Shown here piece by piece: positions 51,796 through 59,827 of a stretch of 64,000 nt of DNA; position 1 is the first letter of the stretch; every line of letters starts with the position of its first letter. The position numbers were made by a program, and so were the translations under genes. This stretch comes from Desulfonatronospira thiodismutans ASO3-1. Lineage in GTDB: Bacteria; Desulfobacterota; Desulfovibrionia; Desulfovibrionales; Desulfonatronovibrionaceae. The notes below the pieces were generated by a model, which saw only the letters and a list, made by a program, of their open reading frames with translations, was not told the DNA's origin and ran no database searches. The stretch is from the NCBI RefSeq assembly GCF_000174435.1, contig NZ_ACJN02000001.1:857658-921657 (forward strand), written 5' to 3'.

Positions 51796-52685
51796 GCACA
51801 CAGGTTCTGCTGGCGGAAAGCGCCGGATTCTGCATGGGGGTGAGCCTGGCCCTGGGCAAGCTGGACAAGGCCCTGGAAAACCAGACCAGTCAGCGCATAT
51901 TCACCTATGGTCCCATCATCCACAACCCCCAGGTACTGGAGTATTACCACGGCAAAGGAGTCAAGATAATCGACAACTGGGATGAGCCCCGGCCCGGAGA
52001 CATGGTCCTCATCAGGGCCCACGGTGTACCTTTGCAGGTTGAGGAAAAGCTCAGGGAAAAAAACATTGATATACTCGATGCCACCTGCCCCAAGGTGAAA
52101 AAGGCCCAGCTGCTGATATACAAAAACAGCGCCGTGTCGGACCGTCTGCTCATCTACGGAGAACTGGACCACCCCGAAGTAAAGGGACTATTAAGCTATG
52201 CCCAGTGCGAGGCTTTTCTTTTTGAAAATATGCAGGAATTCAAAAAGATCGCCCTGGCTCCTAAAGACCGCTACTGCCTGGTATCCCAGACCACCCAGGA
52301 CCGACAGGAATTTCTCAGCATAGCCAGTGAACTAAAACACAGCCAGGGCAATGAAATCATTACCCTGGATACCATCTGCGACGCCACCAAGGACAGGCAG
52401 AACGAAACCATTAAAATCGCCGGACAGGTGGAGTGCATGTTTGTGGTGGGCGGCAGGAACAGCGGCAACACCAGACGTCTGTACCAGGTAGCCCGGAAAT
52501 ACTGCCCCAGATGTCTGCACATTGAAACAAAAGAGGAAATCGACCCGGAAATGGTTAAAGGCTGCAGCAAAGTGGGGCTCACAGCCGGTGCATCCACGCC
52601 CAACAGCACCATACAATCCATTTATCAGTATCTGCACCGGATAATAAACAGCCAGGACCCCTCTTTAACAACCCGGAGATCTTAA
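51792..52685 (+). CDS. ispH: 4-hydroxy-3-methylbut-2-enyl diphosphate reductase
   Basis: 297 residues from the ATG at 51792. The three cluster Cys lie in AGFCMGVS, DATCPKVKK and DTICDATKDRQ; VVGGRNSGNT and GASTPNSTIQ bind the substrate. It is the last step of the MEP isoprenoid pathway, which also supplies precursors for the UbiA-like enzyme. The stop shares one base with the start of cheV. Confidence 0.95.
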   Translation: MSTQVLLAESAGFCMGVSLALGKLDKALENQTSQRIFTYGPIIHNPQVLEYYHGKGVKIIDNWDEPRPGDMVLIRAHGVPLQVEEKLREKNIDILDATCPKVKKAQLLIYKNSAVSDRLLIYGELDHPEVKGLLSYAQCEAFLFENMQEFKKIALAPKDRYCLVSQTTQDRQEFLSIASELKHSQGNEIITLDTICDATKDRQNETIKIAGQVECMFVVGGRNSGNTRRLYQVARKYCPRCLHIETKEEIDPEMVKGCSKVGLTAGASTPNSTIQSIYQYLHRIINSQDPSLTTRRS

Positions 52686-53647
52686 TGACCAATTCGGACA
52701 TACTTCTTGAAGCAGGAACCAATGAGCTTGAAATTGTTGAATTTTTTCTGGATGAGGATCTGGACGGTGAAAGCTACCAGGGCTTTTACGGGGTAAACGT
52801 AGCCAAGGTTCTGAGGATAATAAACAAGCCGGAAGTGACTGAAATGCCCAGCACACCCCACTCGTGCGTCCTGGGGGCATTCAATCAGCGTTCCCGGATA
52901 ATCCCCCTGGTGGACCTGGGGCTCTGGCTGGATAAGCAGGCTGTGGAGTCCGGGTCTTCAAAAGTGATTATCACCGAGTTCAACAGGGTGGTCACAGGTT
53001 TTCTGGCCTCCGGAGTAACCAGGATTCACCGGCTGAGCTGGGATGAAGTGGAGCCTCCGGATGCTTATGTGGACAGCTTCAGTGCCGGCAGCATAACCGG
53101 GGTGGTCAAAATTGAGGACAGGATAGTCTTTATCCTGGATCTGGAAAAGATACTGGCTGAACTGAGCCCGGGCATGGGAATGAACCTGGATCAGGAACTG
53201 CAATCAGACAGTGAAAGCGGGTACACCGCCCTTGTTGCCGATGACTCCACCCTGATCCGGAACATGATCTCGGATCTGCTGGAAAAGGCCGGGTTCAGGG
53301 TTATTAAATTCAAAAACGGCCAGGAAGCATGGAATGAACTGGAAAAAATCAAAAACACCTGTTCAAGTGAAGATAAATCTCTTGATTCCCTTGTTCACAT
53401 TGTGGTCTCGGACATAGAAATGCCGGCCATGGATGGTCTGACCCTGACCAGAAAAATAAAAAACGACTCCGTACTTGGGAACCTTCCTGTCATACTCTTT
53501 TCCTCCCTCATAAGCGACAGGCTGCGCCACAAGGGTGTCTCTGTTGGAGCCGACGACCAGGTATCCAAGCCGGAAGTATCGCTTTTGACCCAGAAAGCCA
53601 TGAAACTCATCCGGGACAGGGAACAAAGTTTCAAGAGTAAGTTCTAA
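52685..53647 (+). CDS. cheV: Chemotaxis scaffold/response protein CheV
   Basis: 320 residues: a CheW-like domain (about 15-170) with KVLRIINKPEVTEMP and FNQRSRIIPLVDLGLWL, then a REC domain (about 180-310) with ALVADDSTLIRN, VSDIEMPAMDG, LFSS and SKPE. It couples receptors to CheA and is tuned by phosphorylation. Its start overlaps the ispH stop. The stop TAA lies within the CTAA that bounds a family A element, and before insertion it would have overlapped the stop codon of convergent proB. Confidence 0.93.
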   Translation: MTNSDILLEAGTNELEIVEFFLDEDLDGESYQGFYGVNVAKVLRIINKPEVTEMPSTPHSCVLGAFNQRSRIIPLVDLGLWLDKQAVESGSSKVIITEFNRVVTGFLASGVTRIHRLSWDEVEPPDAYVDSFSAGSITGVVKIEDRIVFILDLEKILAELSPGMGMNLDQELQSDSESGYTALVADDSTLIRNMISDLLEKAGFRVIKFKNGQEAWNELEKIKNTCSSEDKSLDSLVHIVVSDIEMPAMDGLTLTRKIKNDSVLGNLPVILFSSLISDRLRHKGVSVGADDQVSKPEVSLLTQKAMKLIRDREQSFKSKF

Positions 53648-53984
53648 CCCGGGCTTTGCCCGCAACCCAATAAAGAAAAGAGCTATTTGACAGGATTAAC
53701 AGGATTAAGAGATGGATAAAGAAAAAAATCATTTTGTCCTGGCTCCCAGTTTAATGCCCTTCGGGCTTGCTCTGCGAGCAATTAAACGGGACAGGCGGAA
53801 GCCAGGCCAAAAGGTAATCACTCCAGCACTCACTTTTTTCCTGCATTCATGAGTGCCGGAAGAAAGTGAGTGCTGGATGGCTAATGCAATCTGCGGCTTC
53901 CGGCCGCAGATTGCTTATCCTGCCAATCCTGTTAATCCTGTCCAAGTTTCTTGTTTTTTATGACAAGATTTCAGCAGTAAGCCA
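53648..53984 (+). mobile_element. Family A element, copy A3, carrying D7
   Basis: CTAA at 53644-53647 and 53985-53988 bounds the element. It starts CCCGGGCTTTGCCCGCAACCC, ends CAGTAAGCCA, and contains CCAGCACTCACTTTTTTC, GCAATCTGCGGC and the D7 palindrome in its GTCCTGGC...GCCAGG hairpin. No gene lies in 53648-53984. Confidence 0.9.
53745..53790 (-). repeat. Family D repeat, copy D7
   Basis: Base-for-base reverse complement of D6 (27805-27850), and at the same place within the family A element. Confidence 0.92.
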
Positions 53985-55139
53985 CTAAAGCACTGCCTCC
54001 AGCAGCATATTGTCCCTGTGAATTGCTTCAGGGTAGAGACACTGTCCAAGCACTCCCTCAATTTCCCCGGATTTCTTGCCCATAATCTGGCGCAGATCTG
54101 AAGCTTTGTAGTTGGTAAGGCCCACTGCAGGACGTCTGCAGCTGTCCTGCTCCACAATTTTCACTAAAGCCCCCTTGCCGAAATTGCCCCGTATTTCCAC
54201 GATACCCGCAGGCAGGAGGCTTTTGCCCTTTTCAAAAACAGCAAAAGCCGCTCCCCTGTCCACCACTATTTCCCCTGCGGGCTCCTGGTTGTAGGCAAAC
54301 CAGAACTTGCGGCTGGAAATACTTTTGTCCCGGGGCAGAATCCAGGTGCCAAGATCCTCGCCGTCAAAGGCTTTTTCCAGGGAGAACCTGTCCCTGCCGG
54401 AAAGTATAAGGGTGGGCACACCCAGTTGGGCCGCCTTGCGTGCGGACAGGAGCTTACTGTACATTCCTCCGCTGCCTTGCTGGGTTTTCCCCTGACACAT
54501 CCTTTCCAGGGGCTCGGAATGGATGTCCTCAATACAGGCTATCTTTTGCGCATCCGGGTTTTCCCTGGGATTTTCCCGGTATACGCCGTCTGATGAGGTC
54601 AGGTTTATAAACAGGTCCGCCTCCACCAGGTTCAGTATCATCACCCCCAAAGCGTCGTTGTCCCCGAAGCGAAGTTCCTGCACCGCCACGGTATCGTTTT
54701 CGTTTATTACCGGTATGGCCCGCCACTCCAGGAGCTGAAGCATGGTATTGCGGGCATTGATGAAGCGCTCCCTGCTTTTGAGGTCGTTTCTGGTAAGCAG
54801 GATCTGGGCGGTAATCTTTCCATAACGCCCGAAGATCTCGTCATAGGCATGCATAAGCCTGCTCTGGCCCACAGCTGATGTAGCCTGCTTGAATACCAGG
54901 TCGCTTTTGCTCCGGCATGAGGAAAGCACCTTGCAGCCAGCGGCCACTGCCCCGGAAGAGACCAGGATAATATCCATTCCCCGGTCGTGCAGAAGGCAGA
55001 TCTGGTCCACCAGCCTGCTGACCACACGCAGGTCCAGGCCCTCCCGGCCCGTAAGCACGGCACTGCCTATCTTGATAACTACGCGGCCGGCTCCGGCCAG
55101 GATTTTTCCGGTTTCTTCACGATGATTTTTCATGGCCAA
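53985..55139 (-). CDS. proB: Glutamate 5-kinase with PUA domain
   Basis: 384 residues. Amino-acid-kinase domain (VVIKIGSAVLTGREGLD, ILVSSGAVAAGCKVL, INENDTVAVQELRFGDNDALGVMI, GTGGMYSKL-like GSGGMYSKLLSARKAA) to about 260, then a PUA domain from about 290. It phosphorylates glutamate in proline synthesis and is usually feedback-inhibited by proline; proline is also an osmolyte. The stop TAG lies in the family A boundary. It follows obgE by 9 bases on the same strand. Confidence 0.94.
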   Translation of the reverse strand: MAMKNHREETGKILAGAGRVVIKIGSAVLTGREGLDLRVVSRLVDQICLLHDRGMDIILVSSGAVAAGCKVLSSCRSKSDLVFKQATSAVGQSRLMHAYDEIFGRYGKITAQILLTRNDLKSRERFINARNTMLQLLEWRAIPVINENDTVAVQELRFGDNDALGVMILNLVEADLFINLTSSDGVYRENPRENPDAQKIACIEDIHSEPLERMCQGKTQQGSGGMYSKLLSARKAAQLGVPTLILSGRDRFSLEKAFDGEDLGTWILPRDKSISSRKFWFAYNQEPAGEIVVDRGAAFAVFEKGKSLLPAGIVEIRGNFGKGALVKIVEQDSCRRPAVGLTNYKASDLRQIMGKKSGEIEGVLGQCLYPEAIHRDNMLLEAVL

Positions 55140-55148
55140 GCATTTATA

Positions 55149-56168
55149 TCATTTTACATCAACGGACAACCGGTAAAACCTCTCCCACATATCCTGCACC
55201 AGTTTTTCAACGCCGGTTCCTTCCAGGGCCGAAATCAGGTACACTCTGTATTCATAGGCCTCAACAGCCCTGCCGAGCTTATCCAGTTCATCTCTGCTTA
55301 AAAGATCTGTTTTGTTCAGGACCAGGACCTGCTCTCTCGAGGCCAGTTCCGGTGAATATTTTTCCAGCTCCTGGTTCAGGATCTCGAAACCCTGCCAGGG
55401 GCTGTCCAGGTCGATATCCTCAACACTTAAAATATGCACCAGAAACCTGGTGCGCTCCACGTGCTTCAAAAACCTGTCCCCCAGTCCCCTGCCCTGATGG
55501 GCCCCGGATATGAGCCCCGGAATATCCGCCACCACCATCTGTGTATCGCGCTGGTCCCGCAGCACTCCGAGATTGGGGTTGATTGTGGTGAAGGGGTAGG
55601 AACCGATCTTGGGCCTGGCAGCCGAGATCCTGGAAAGAAGAGTTGACTTGCCTGCATTGGGCAGGCCCAGAAGGCCTGCATCAGCCAGGACCTTCAACCT
55701 GAGTTTCAGGCGCAGCTCCACTCCTTCCTCTCCAGGCTGAGCAAACCTTGGAGCGCGCATGGTGGAAGACTTGAAGTGAGTGTTGCCTTTGCCCCCCCTG
55801 CCCCCTTGGGCCAGAAGAACCCTCTGGCCGGGATGCACCAGATCTGCAAGCAAAGATTCACCGTCCTCCTGCATGGAATAAACCTGGGTGCCCACAGGCA
55901 GATAAATCACCAGGTCATCACCGGACCTGCCGAACCTCTGCCTGCCCATGCCGGGACGACCGTTCTGGGCTGCAAACAAGCGCTTACGCTTAAAATCGTA
56001 AAGAGTAAGCAGCCCAGGATCAGCCTCCACGTAAAGGCTCCCGCCTTCTCCCCCGTCCCCTCCATCGGGACCGCCCCTGGGAATAAACCTCTCCCTGCGG
56101 AAGGATACGCACCCGTCTCCGCCTTTCCCGGAACGGGCTGTTATTTCGGCTTCATCCACAAAGCGCAT
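55149..56168 (-). CDS. obgE: GTPase ObgE/CgtA
   Basis: 339 residues. The glycine-rich Obg fold (GKGGDGCVSFRRERFIPRGGPDGGDGG..) covers 1-158; the G domain has LLGLPNAGKSTLLS, ADIPGLISGAHQGRGLG and VLNKTDLL. The C-terminal OCT domain is absent, as in many proteobacterial short forms. It acts in 50S maturation and stress signalling. The order rplU-rpmA-obgE-proB is conserved in many bacteria. An intrinsic terminator lies between rpmA and obgE. Confidence 0.95.
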   Translation of the reverse strand: MRFVDEAEITARSGKGGDGCVSFRRERFIPRGGPDGGDGGEGGSLYVEADPGLLTLYDFKRKRLFAAQNGRPGMGRQRFGRSGDDLVIYLPVGTQVYSMQEDGESLLADLVHPGQRVLLAQGGRGGKGNTHFKSSTMRAPRFAQPGEEGVELRLKLRLKVLADAGLLGLPNAGKSTLLSRISAARPKIGSYPFTTINPNLGVLRDQRDTQMVVADIPGLISGAHQGRGLGDRFLKHVERTRFLVHILSVEDIDLDSPWQGFEILNQELEKYSPELASREQVLVLNKTDLLSRDELDKLGRAVEAYEYRVYLISALEGTGVEKLVQDMWERFYRLSVDVK

Positions 56169-56180
56169 GCAGTAGACCTC

Positions 56181-56219
56181 AAAAAAAAGGCCGCCCGGAG
56201 ATGCTCTCCCGGCGGCCCG
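56181..56219 (-). terminator. Strong intrinsic terminator between rpmA and obgE
   Basis: On the minus strand GGGCCGCCGGGAGA pairs with TCTCCGGGCGGCC and is followed by eight T. It should separate ribosomal protein output from obgE-proB or act as an attenuator. Confidence 0.85.
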
Positions 56220-56245
56220 CCATAAAAATTTTCAAACGCTAAGAA

Positions 56246-56515
56246 TTAGACCGCTGCAGGCACAATACTGACCCTGGTGCGGACTTTTTTCTTGCGGGTA
56301 AATTTGTCATACTTGACCTCGCCGTCGGAGAGGGCGAAAAGAGTGTAATCCTTGCCCACGCCGACATTGGCTCCGGGATGGATTTTGGTCCCCAGTTGAC
56401 GGACCAGTATATTGCCAGCCCGGACCTTCTGTCCGCCGTACCTTTTCACCCCTCTTCTCTGTCCGTGACTGTCGCGTCCATTCCTGGAACTTCCGCCTGC
56501 TTTTTTATGTGCCAT
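56246..56515 (-). CDS. rpmA: 50S ribosomal protein L27
   Basis: 89 residues. [28 protein letters not shown] and [27 protein letters not shown] are conserved. It contacts the peptidyl transferase centre. It follows rplU by 18 bases with GGGAGGAT before the ATG. Confidence 0.97.
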   Translation of the reverse strand: MAHKKAGGSSRNGRDSHGQRRGVKRYGGQKVRAGNILVRQLGTKIHPGANVGVGKDYTLFALSDGEVKYDKFTRKKKVRTRVSIVPAAV

Positions 56516-56533
56516 TCTTTTATCCTCCCGGGA

Positions 56534-56845
56534 CTATGCCTGGATGCTCTTGACCTTAACCGCGGTAAAATCCTGGCGATGTCCCTGCTTTTTGCTGTAT
56601 CCCTTGCGTCTTTTCTTTTTGAAGACGATCACCTTCTTGTCCCGGTCGTGTTCCAGGATATCGCAGACAACCCTGGCCTGATCCAGGTAGGGCTTGCCGA
56701 ATTGAACATCATCATCCTGTCCCACTGCCAGGACCGAATCCAGAACAACTTCTTCCCCGGGCTCCTGGTCCATCCTGGCCACTTTCAGCCTTTGACCTTC
56801 CCTTACCCGGTATTGCTTTCCACCGCTTTCAACTATAGCAAACAT
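56534..56845 (-). CDS. rplU: 50S ribosomal protein L21
   Basis: 103 residues from the ATG at 56845, set by TTGGGAGGTAAAA and the family start MFAIVESGGKQYRV. KVIVFKKKRRKGYSKKQGHRQ is the rRNA-binding segment. It is the first gene of rplU-rpmA. A longer in-frame start at 56893 lacks support. Confidence 0.96.
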   Translation of the reverse strand: MFAIVESGGKQYRVREGQRLKVARMDQEPGEEVVLDSVLAVGQDDDVQFGKPYLDQARVVCDILEHDRDKKVIVFKKKRRKGYSKKQGHRQDFTAVKVKSIQA

Positions 56846-56974
56846 TTTTACCTCCCAATAAAGAAGAAGACTTTTTAACCTGAACTGTATCAAACGTCAA
56901 GCAATATCTTGAAGATTGTCAAAAAAAGGCGAAAATATTCATCATGATAATGCTTTTGTCAGGGGCGGTACCAG

Positions 56975-57763
56975 CTACATCACCCCTCTGGCCAGAAAAA
57001 GCACCTGCACCCGGGAAGCACCTGCCTTGATAAGTGTCCTGGTGCATTCTTCCAGGGTGGACCCAGTGGTGTAGATATCATCAACCAGGAGGATGGATTG
57101 CCCCCTGACCACCCCGGCATGGGCTTCAAAAGCCCCTTTTAATTCCTTCATCCGGTCCTTGCGGTTCAGGGAGCTCTGGGCTGCAGTAGGCCTCTTTTTT
57201 ACCATGGCCCGGTGCTGCAGCTGAAACCCCGTGCTTGCGGAAAATATTCTGGCCAGCTCCAGGCTCTGGTTGAAGCCCCGCATTTTAAGCTTGGATTCGT
57301 GCATGGGCACGGGTACTACCATGTCCGCCTTGACTCCGCCATGATATTGGCCGGCCTGAACCAGCATGCCCCCGAGAACCCTGCCCAGCCCCAGATCCCC
57401 TTTGAACTTGAAGCACAGAATAAGCTCTCTCAGGCGGTCCTGGTAAGGCCCGAAAAAACCCAGCCCGGACCAGGGAAAAGGCCTGGTGCGGCAGTCCAGG
57501 CAGTAATAAGGACTGGCTTCTTCAAGGGTGTAGATTTTGGCGCAGCCCGGGCAGAATCCGCGCCGCCTTATTTTAATCTTCTCCAGACACGCAGGACACA
57601 TTGTGTCCGGGCCAGTCTCTTTATCCCTGACCATCCCGCATATCAGGCACCTTCTTCCCAGAAATTCCCGCCTGAGAACCCGGGTGAGTTTCCAGGGATG
57701 AAAACTGTAAAGACCATAAACGCGAAGCTGCTCTTTTAACACGTTTTTAAACGCATACATCAT
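56975..57763 (-). CDS. ComF family phosphoribosyltransferase-like protein
   Basis: 262 residues from the ATG at 57763; a longer frame would overlap the upstream gene. Zinc-ribbon Cys CLIC, CPAC, CPGC and CLDC in the first 110 residues, then a PRTase domain with the PRPP loop ILLVDDIYTTGST near 225 and KMRGFNQSLELARIF. ComF proteins take part in DNA uptake in competent bacteria; in others the role is unclear. It lies between the flavoprotein and rplU on the same strand. Confidence 0.9.
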   Translation of the reverse strand: MMYAFKNVLKEQLRVYGLYSFHPWKLTRVLRREFLGRRCLICGMVRDKETGPDTMCPACLEKIKIRRRGFCPGCAKIYTLEEASPYYCLDCRTRPFPWSGLGFFGPYQDRLRELILCFKFKGDLGLGRVLGGMLVQAGQYHGGVKADMVVPVPMHESKLKMRGFNQSLELARIFSASTGFQLQHRAMVKKRPTAAQSSLNRKDRMKELKGAFEAHAGVVRGQSILLVDDIYTTGSTLEECTRTLIKAGASRVQVLFLARGVM

Positions 57764-57791
57764 TGCAGCCCTGCTTCCCGCCCTTGAAGCC

Positions 57792-58379
57792 TCAAGAATG
57801 CCCTGCAGCGCTGCGGGCAAACTCCCTGATCTTTTCCCTGGAATCCTGATCCCCGGCCAGGTCCTCCCTGAGATCAATCCCCCTCAGGCACAGATCCTTC
57901 AGGGCAAATCCCAGAGGGTACAAAAAATACTTCAGGCTCAGCAGACTGCCTTCAAAAAGGCGTTCTCCCTTCTTTCTCCCGGCAATGAGGACGCAGTAAG
58001 CCTGTTTCAATTCAAGGCCCGGCTCCCCCTTTGCCGCCCAGGCCTCGTACACGCTCTGCCCCCGGTCTATAAGGGCCTTAAAGGTGGACGGAACATGGTA
58101 ATAGTATATCGGGCAACTGAAAAACACCAGGTCCGACTCCTGCATTTTATCCAGGATCTCCTGGACATCATCTTTGCCCGCCAGGATACAGCGGTTGTTT
58201 TTAGTGGTCTCGCACTTGCGGCAGCCCATGCAGGGCAGGATCTTTTTGTCCCTGAGAAAGATACTTTCCACCCGGCATCCCCGGCCCTCTAAGGTATCTG
58301 CTATTTCCCCGGCCGCCTTGTCGCTGTTACCCTCTTTTCTGGGACTGCACCCCAGCACCATGACCCTTGAATCAGCCAC
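57792..58379 (-). CDS. Iron-sulfur-flavoprotein-like NADPH-dependent FMN reductase
   Basis: 195 residues from a GTG start at 58379. Flavodoxin-like fold with VLGCSPRKEGNSDKAA binding FMN phosphate and SCPIYYYHVPSTFKALIDR. The segment CMGCRKCETTKNNRC has the C-x2-C-x2-C-x7-C spacing of archaeal/anaerobe Isf proteins, so a 4Fe-4S cluster is possible. These proteins move electrons or remove oxygen or peroxide in anaerobes. The GTG overlaps the stop of the 56-residue frame upstream. Confidence 0.85.
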   Translation of the reverse strand: MADSRVMVLGCSPRKEGNSDKAAGEIADTLEGRGCRVESIFLRDKKILPCMGCRKCETTKNNRCILAGKDDVQEILDKMQESDLVFFSCPIYYYHVPSTFKALIDRGQSVYEAWAAKGEPGLELKQAYCVLIAGRKKGERLFEGSLLSLKYFLYPLGFALKDLCLRGIDLREDLAGDQDSREKIREFARSAAGHS

Positions 58380-58542
58380 TTTGCTTACTCCTGCGTTGAA
58401 AGTCCGCCCTGACGAAAGAAGCTTTGGCAGCCTTGTCCATACTCCATTCCGGATGCATCAGGGCCAGGGAATCCAGAACCTGCACCCTTTGTGTATGCAC
58501 AAGGACGCGAACAGTATCCGCCCTGGTTTGCCGGAGGTGCAT
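58372..58542 (-). CDS. Small protein translationally coupled to the flavoprotein gene
   Basis: 56 residues, starting MHLRQTRADTVRVLVHTQ and ending RSKQSG. GGGAGG lies five bases before the ATG, one of the best ribosome binding sites in the window. The TGA stop overlaps the GTG start of the flavoprotein gene, so the two are probably coupled. The product is basic with a hydrophobic first half and no motif I recognise. Another overlapping frame (58385-58570) has no such signal and looks spurious. Confidence 0.6.
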   Translation of the reverse strand: MHLRQTRADTVRVLVHTQRVQVLDSLALMHPEWSMDKAAKASFVRADFQRRSKQSG

Positions 58543-58622
58543 ACCCACCTCCCGCTCCAGTCCTCAGCACATGTTGCGCAGATCAAGCCAGAGCATATCT
58601 TTCTATATCTCCACTGCCGTCA

Positions 58623-59255
58623 TTACATAAACGATGAATTCTGAAAAAACGGATTGTTCTGTTTTTCGTCCATCACCGTGCTCTGAGGTCCGTGCCCGGA
58701 GTATATCACCGTATCGCCGGGCAGGGTGAATATTTTCTCCCTTGCTGACTTCTTGAGCACTTCCATGCTCCCCCCGGGAAAGTCGGTGCGTCCCACAGCA
58801 CGCTGAAAAAGAAGATCACCAACGAATACAGCCTTCAAGTCTGGAAAATAAAAGGAAAGACTGCCCGGAGTATGCCCTGGTGTGGACAGGACTGTGCATT
58901 CATGACCCAGAAGCTCTTGCTTTCCCTCTTTGAGGTCCTCAAAGTCAAACCCCGGAGTCTCGGGAAAATCCATGAAACCGCCGCCGCCCACTTCCGTGTC
59001 CAGAAGAAACCTGTCTTCTTCAGGGGCGAAGATTTTGGCCCCGGAGGACTCTGCCAGGGCGGCGTTGCCCTGGATATGATCAAAATGCAGATGAGTATTG
59101 AGAATCATGGCCAGGGAAAGACCGTTGTCTCTTAAATAATCAACTATGCGCTGCGGATCACCCCCGGGATCCATTACCAGTGCCTCCTGCTGCGAATGCA
59201 GCACATAACAGTTGGTCTGCAGAACACCCAGGGGAAAAGTCTTTATCTCAAGCAT
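58623..59255 (-). CDS. Metallo-beta-lactamase-fold hydrolase, glyoxalase II-like
   Basis: 210 residues from the ATG at 59255, chosen because AATGGAGTTTCGC precedes it. Zinc motif NTHLHFDHIQGN near 56, then STPGHTPGS, FVGDLLFQRAVGRTDFPGG and IYSGHGPQSTV give all expected His and Asp ligands. Typical of cytoplasmic thioester hydrolases or persulfide dioxygenase-like proteins of the same fold. Substrate not fixed by sequence. Last residues NPFFQNSSFM are the usual tail of this subgroup. Confidence 0.88.
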   Translation of the reverse strand: MLEIKTFPLGVLQTNCYVLHSQQEALVMDPGGDPQRIVDYLRDNGLSLAMILNTHLHFDHIQGNAALAESSGAKIFAPEEDRFLLDTEVGGGGFMDFPETPGFDFEDLKEGKQELLGHECTVLSTPGHTPGSLSFYFPDLKAVFVGDLLFQRAVGRTDFPGGSMEVLKKSAREKIFTLPGDTVIYSGHGPQSTVMDEKQNNPFFQNSSFM

Positions 59256-59320
59256 GCGAAACTCCATTGTTTATTGTATTTATAAAAATCAACTGGACGG
59301 ACAGGCTGAAAAAGCCTCCA

Positions 59321-59827
59321 TCAAAATTCTTCCAGCATCAATTCCTTGAGATCTCTTCGCTGGGAGGAACCCTTCTGGTCCGGATGGCCCAGGGCCACTA
59401 CAGCCATAAGTTCCAGCTGCTCCGGGTCGGTGCAAAGCACCCGGTGCACCTGGGATTCCTGGTTGATGATCTCCCCCAGCCAGACCGCCCCCAGACCCAG
59501 GGCATGAGCCGCCAGAAGCATGTTCTGCACACAGGCCCCTGCGCCCTGGCAATCCTTTTCATGGTGATACTTGGCTTGTCTGTCCAGAAATACTGTTATC
59601 AACACATTGGCCGCCCGGACAATATGGCTGTACTTGGTACACTCCTCCAGTCCGTTTTTTCTTTCATCCCCCCGGGCAAGCACCAGGAATCGCCACGGCT
59701 GATTGTTCAGACCGCTGGGTGCCCATCTGCCGGCATCCAGAATACGCCGGACATCCTCTTTGCTCACGTCTTCCTGGGTAAACTTGCGTATGCTGCGGCG
59801 ATTATAAATGGTCTCCAGGACCTGCAT
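59321..59827 (-). CDS. Nitroreductase family protein
   Basis: 168 residues from the ATG at 59827, set by GCAGGAGAATTT. ETIYNRRSIRKFTQEDV, RWAPSGLNNQPWRFLV and LGLGAVWLGEIINQ are FMN-binding parts of the nitroreductase fold; it would act as a dimer with NAD(P)H. Length is typical of the short subgroup. Natural substrate unknown. It lies 66 bases upstream of the MBL-hydrolase start on the same strand. Confidence 0.88.
   Translation of the reverse strand: MQVLETIYNRRSIRKFTQEDVSKEDVRRILDAGRWAPSGLNNQPWRFLVLARGDERKNGLEECTKYSHIVRAANVLITVFLDRQAKYHHEKDCQGAGACVQNMLLAAHALGLGAVWLGEIINQESQVHRVLCTDPEQLELMAVVALGHPDQKGSSQRRDLKELMLEEF

Noticed and set aside
56846-56974. Promoter for rplU built on TTGACA or TTGACG on the minus strand
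   Set aside because: Several TTGAC boxes occur but none has a convincing -10 at 16-18 bases, so no site was annotated.
58385-58570. 61-codon frame starting MLRTGAGGGYAPP
   Set aside because: No Shine-Dalgarno and Gly-rich nonsense composition; the frame at 58372-58542 in the same place has a strong ribosome binding site and coupling.
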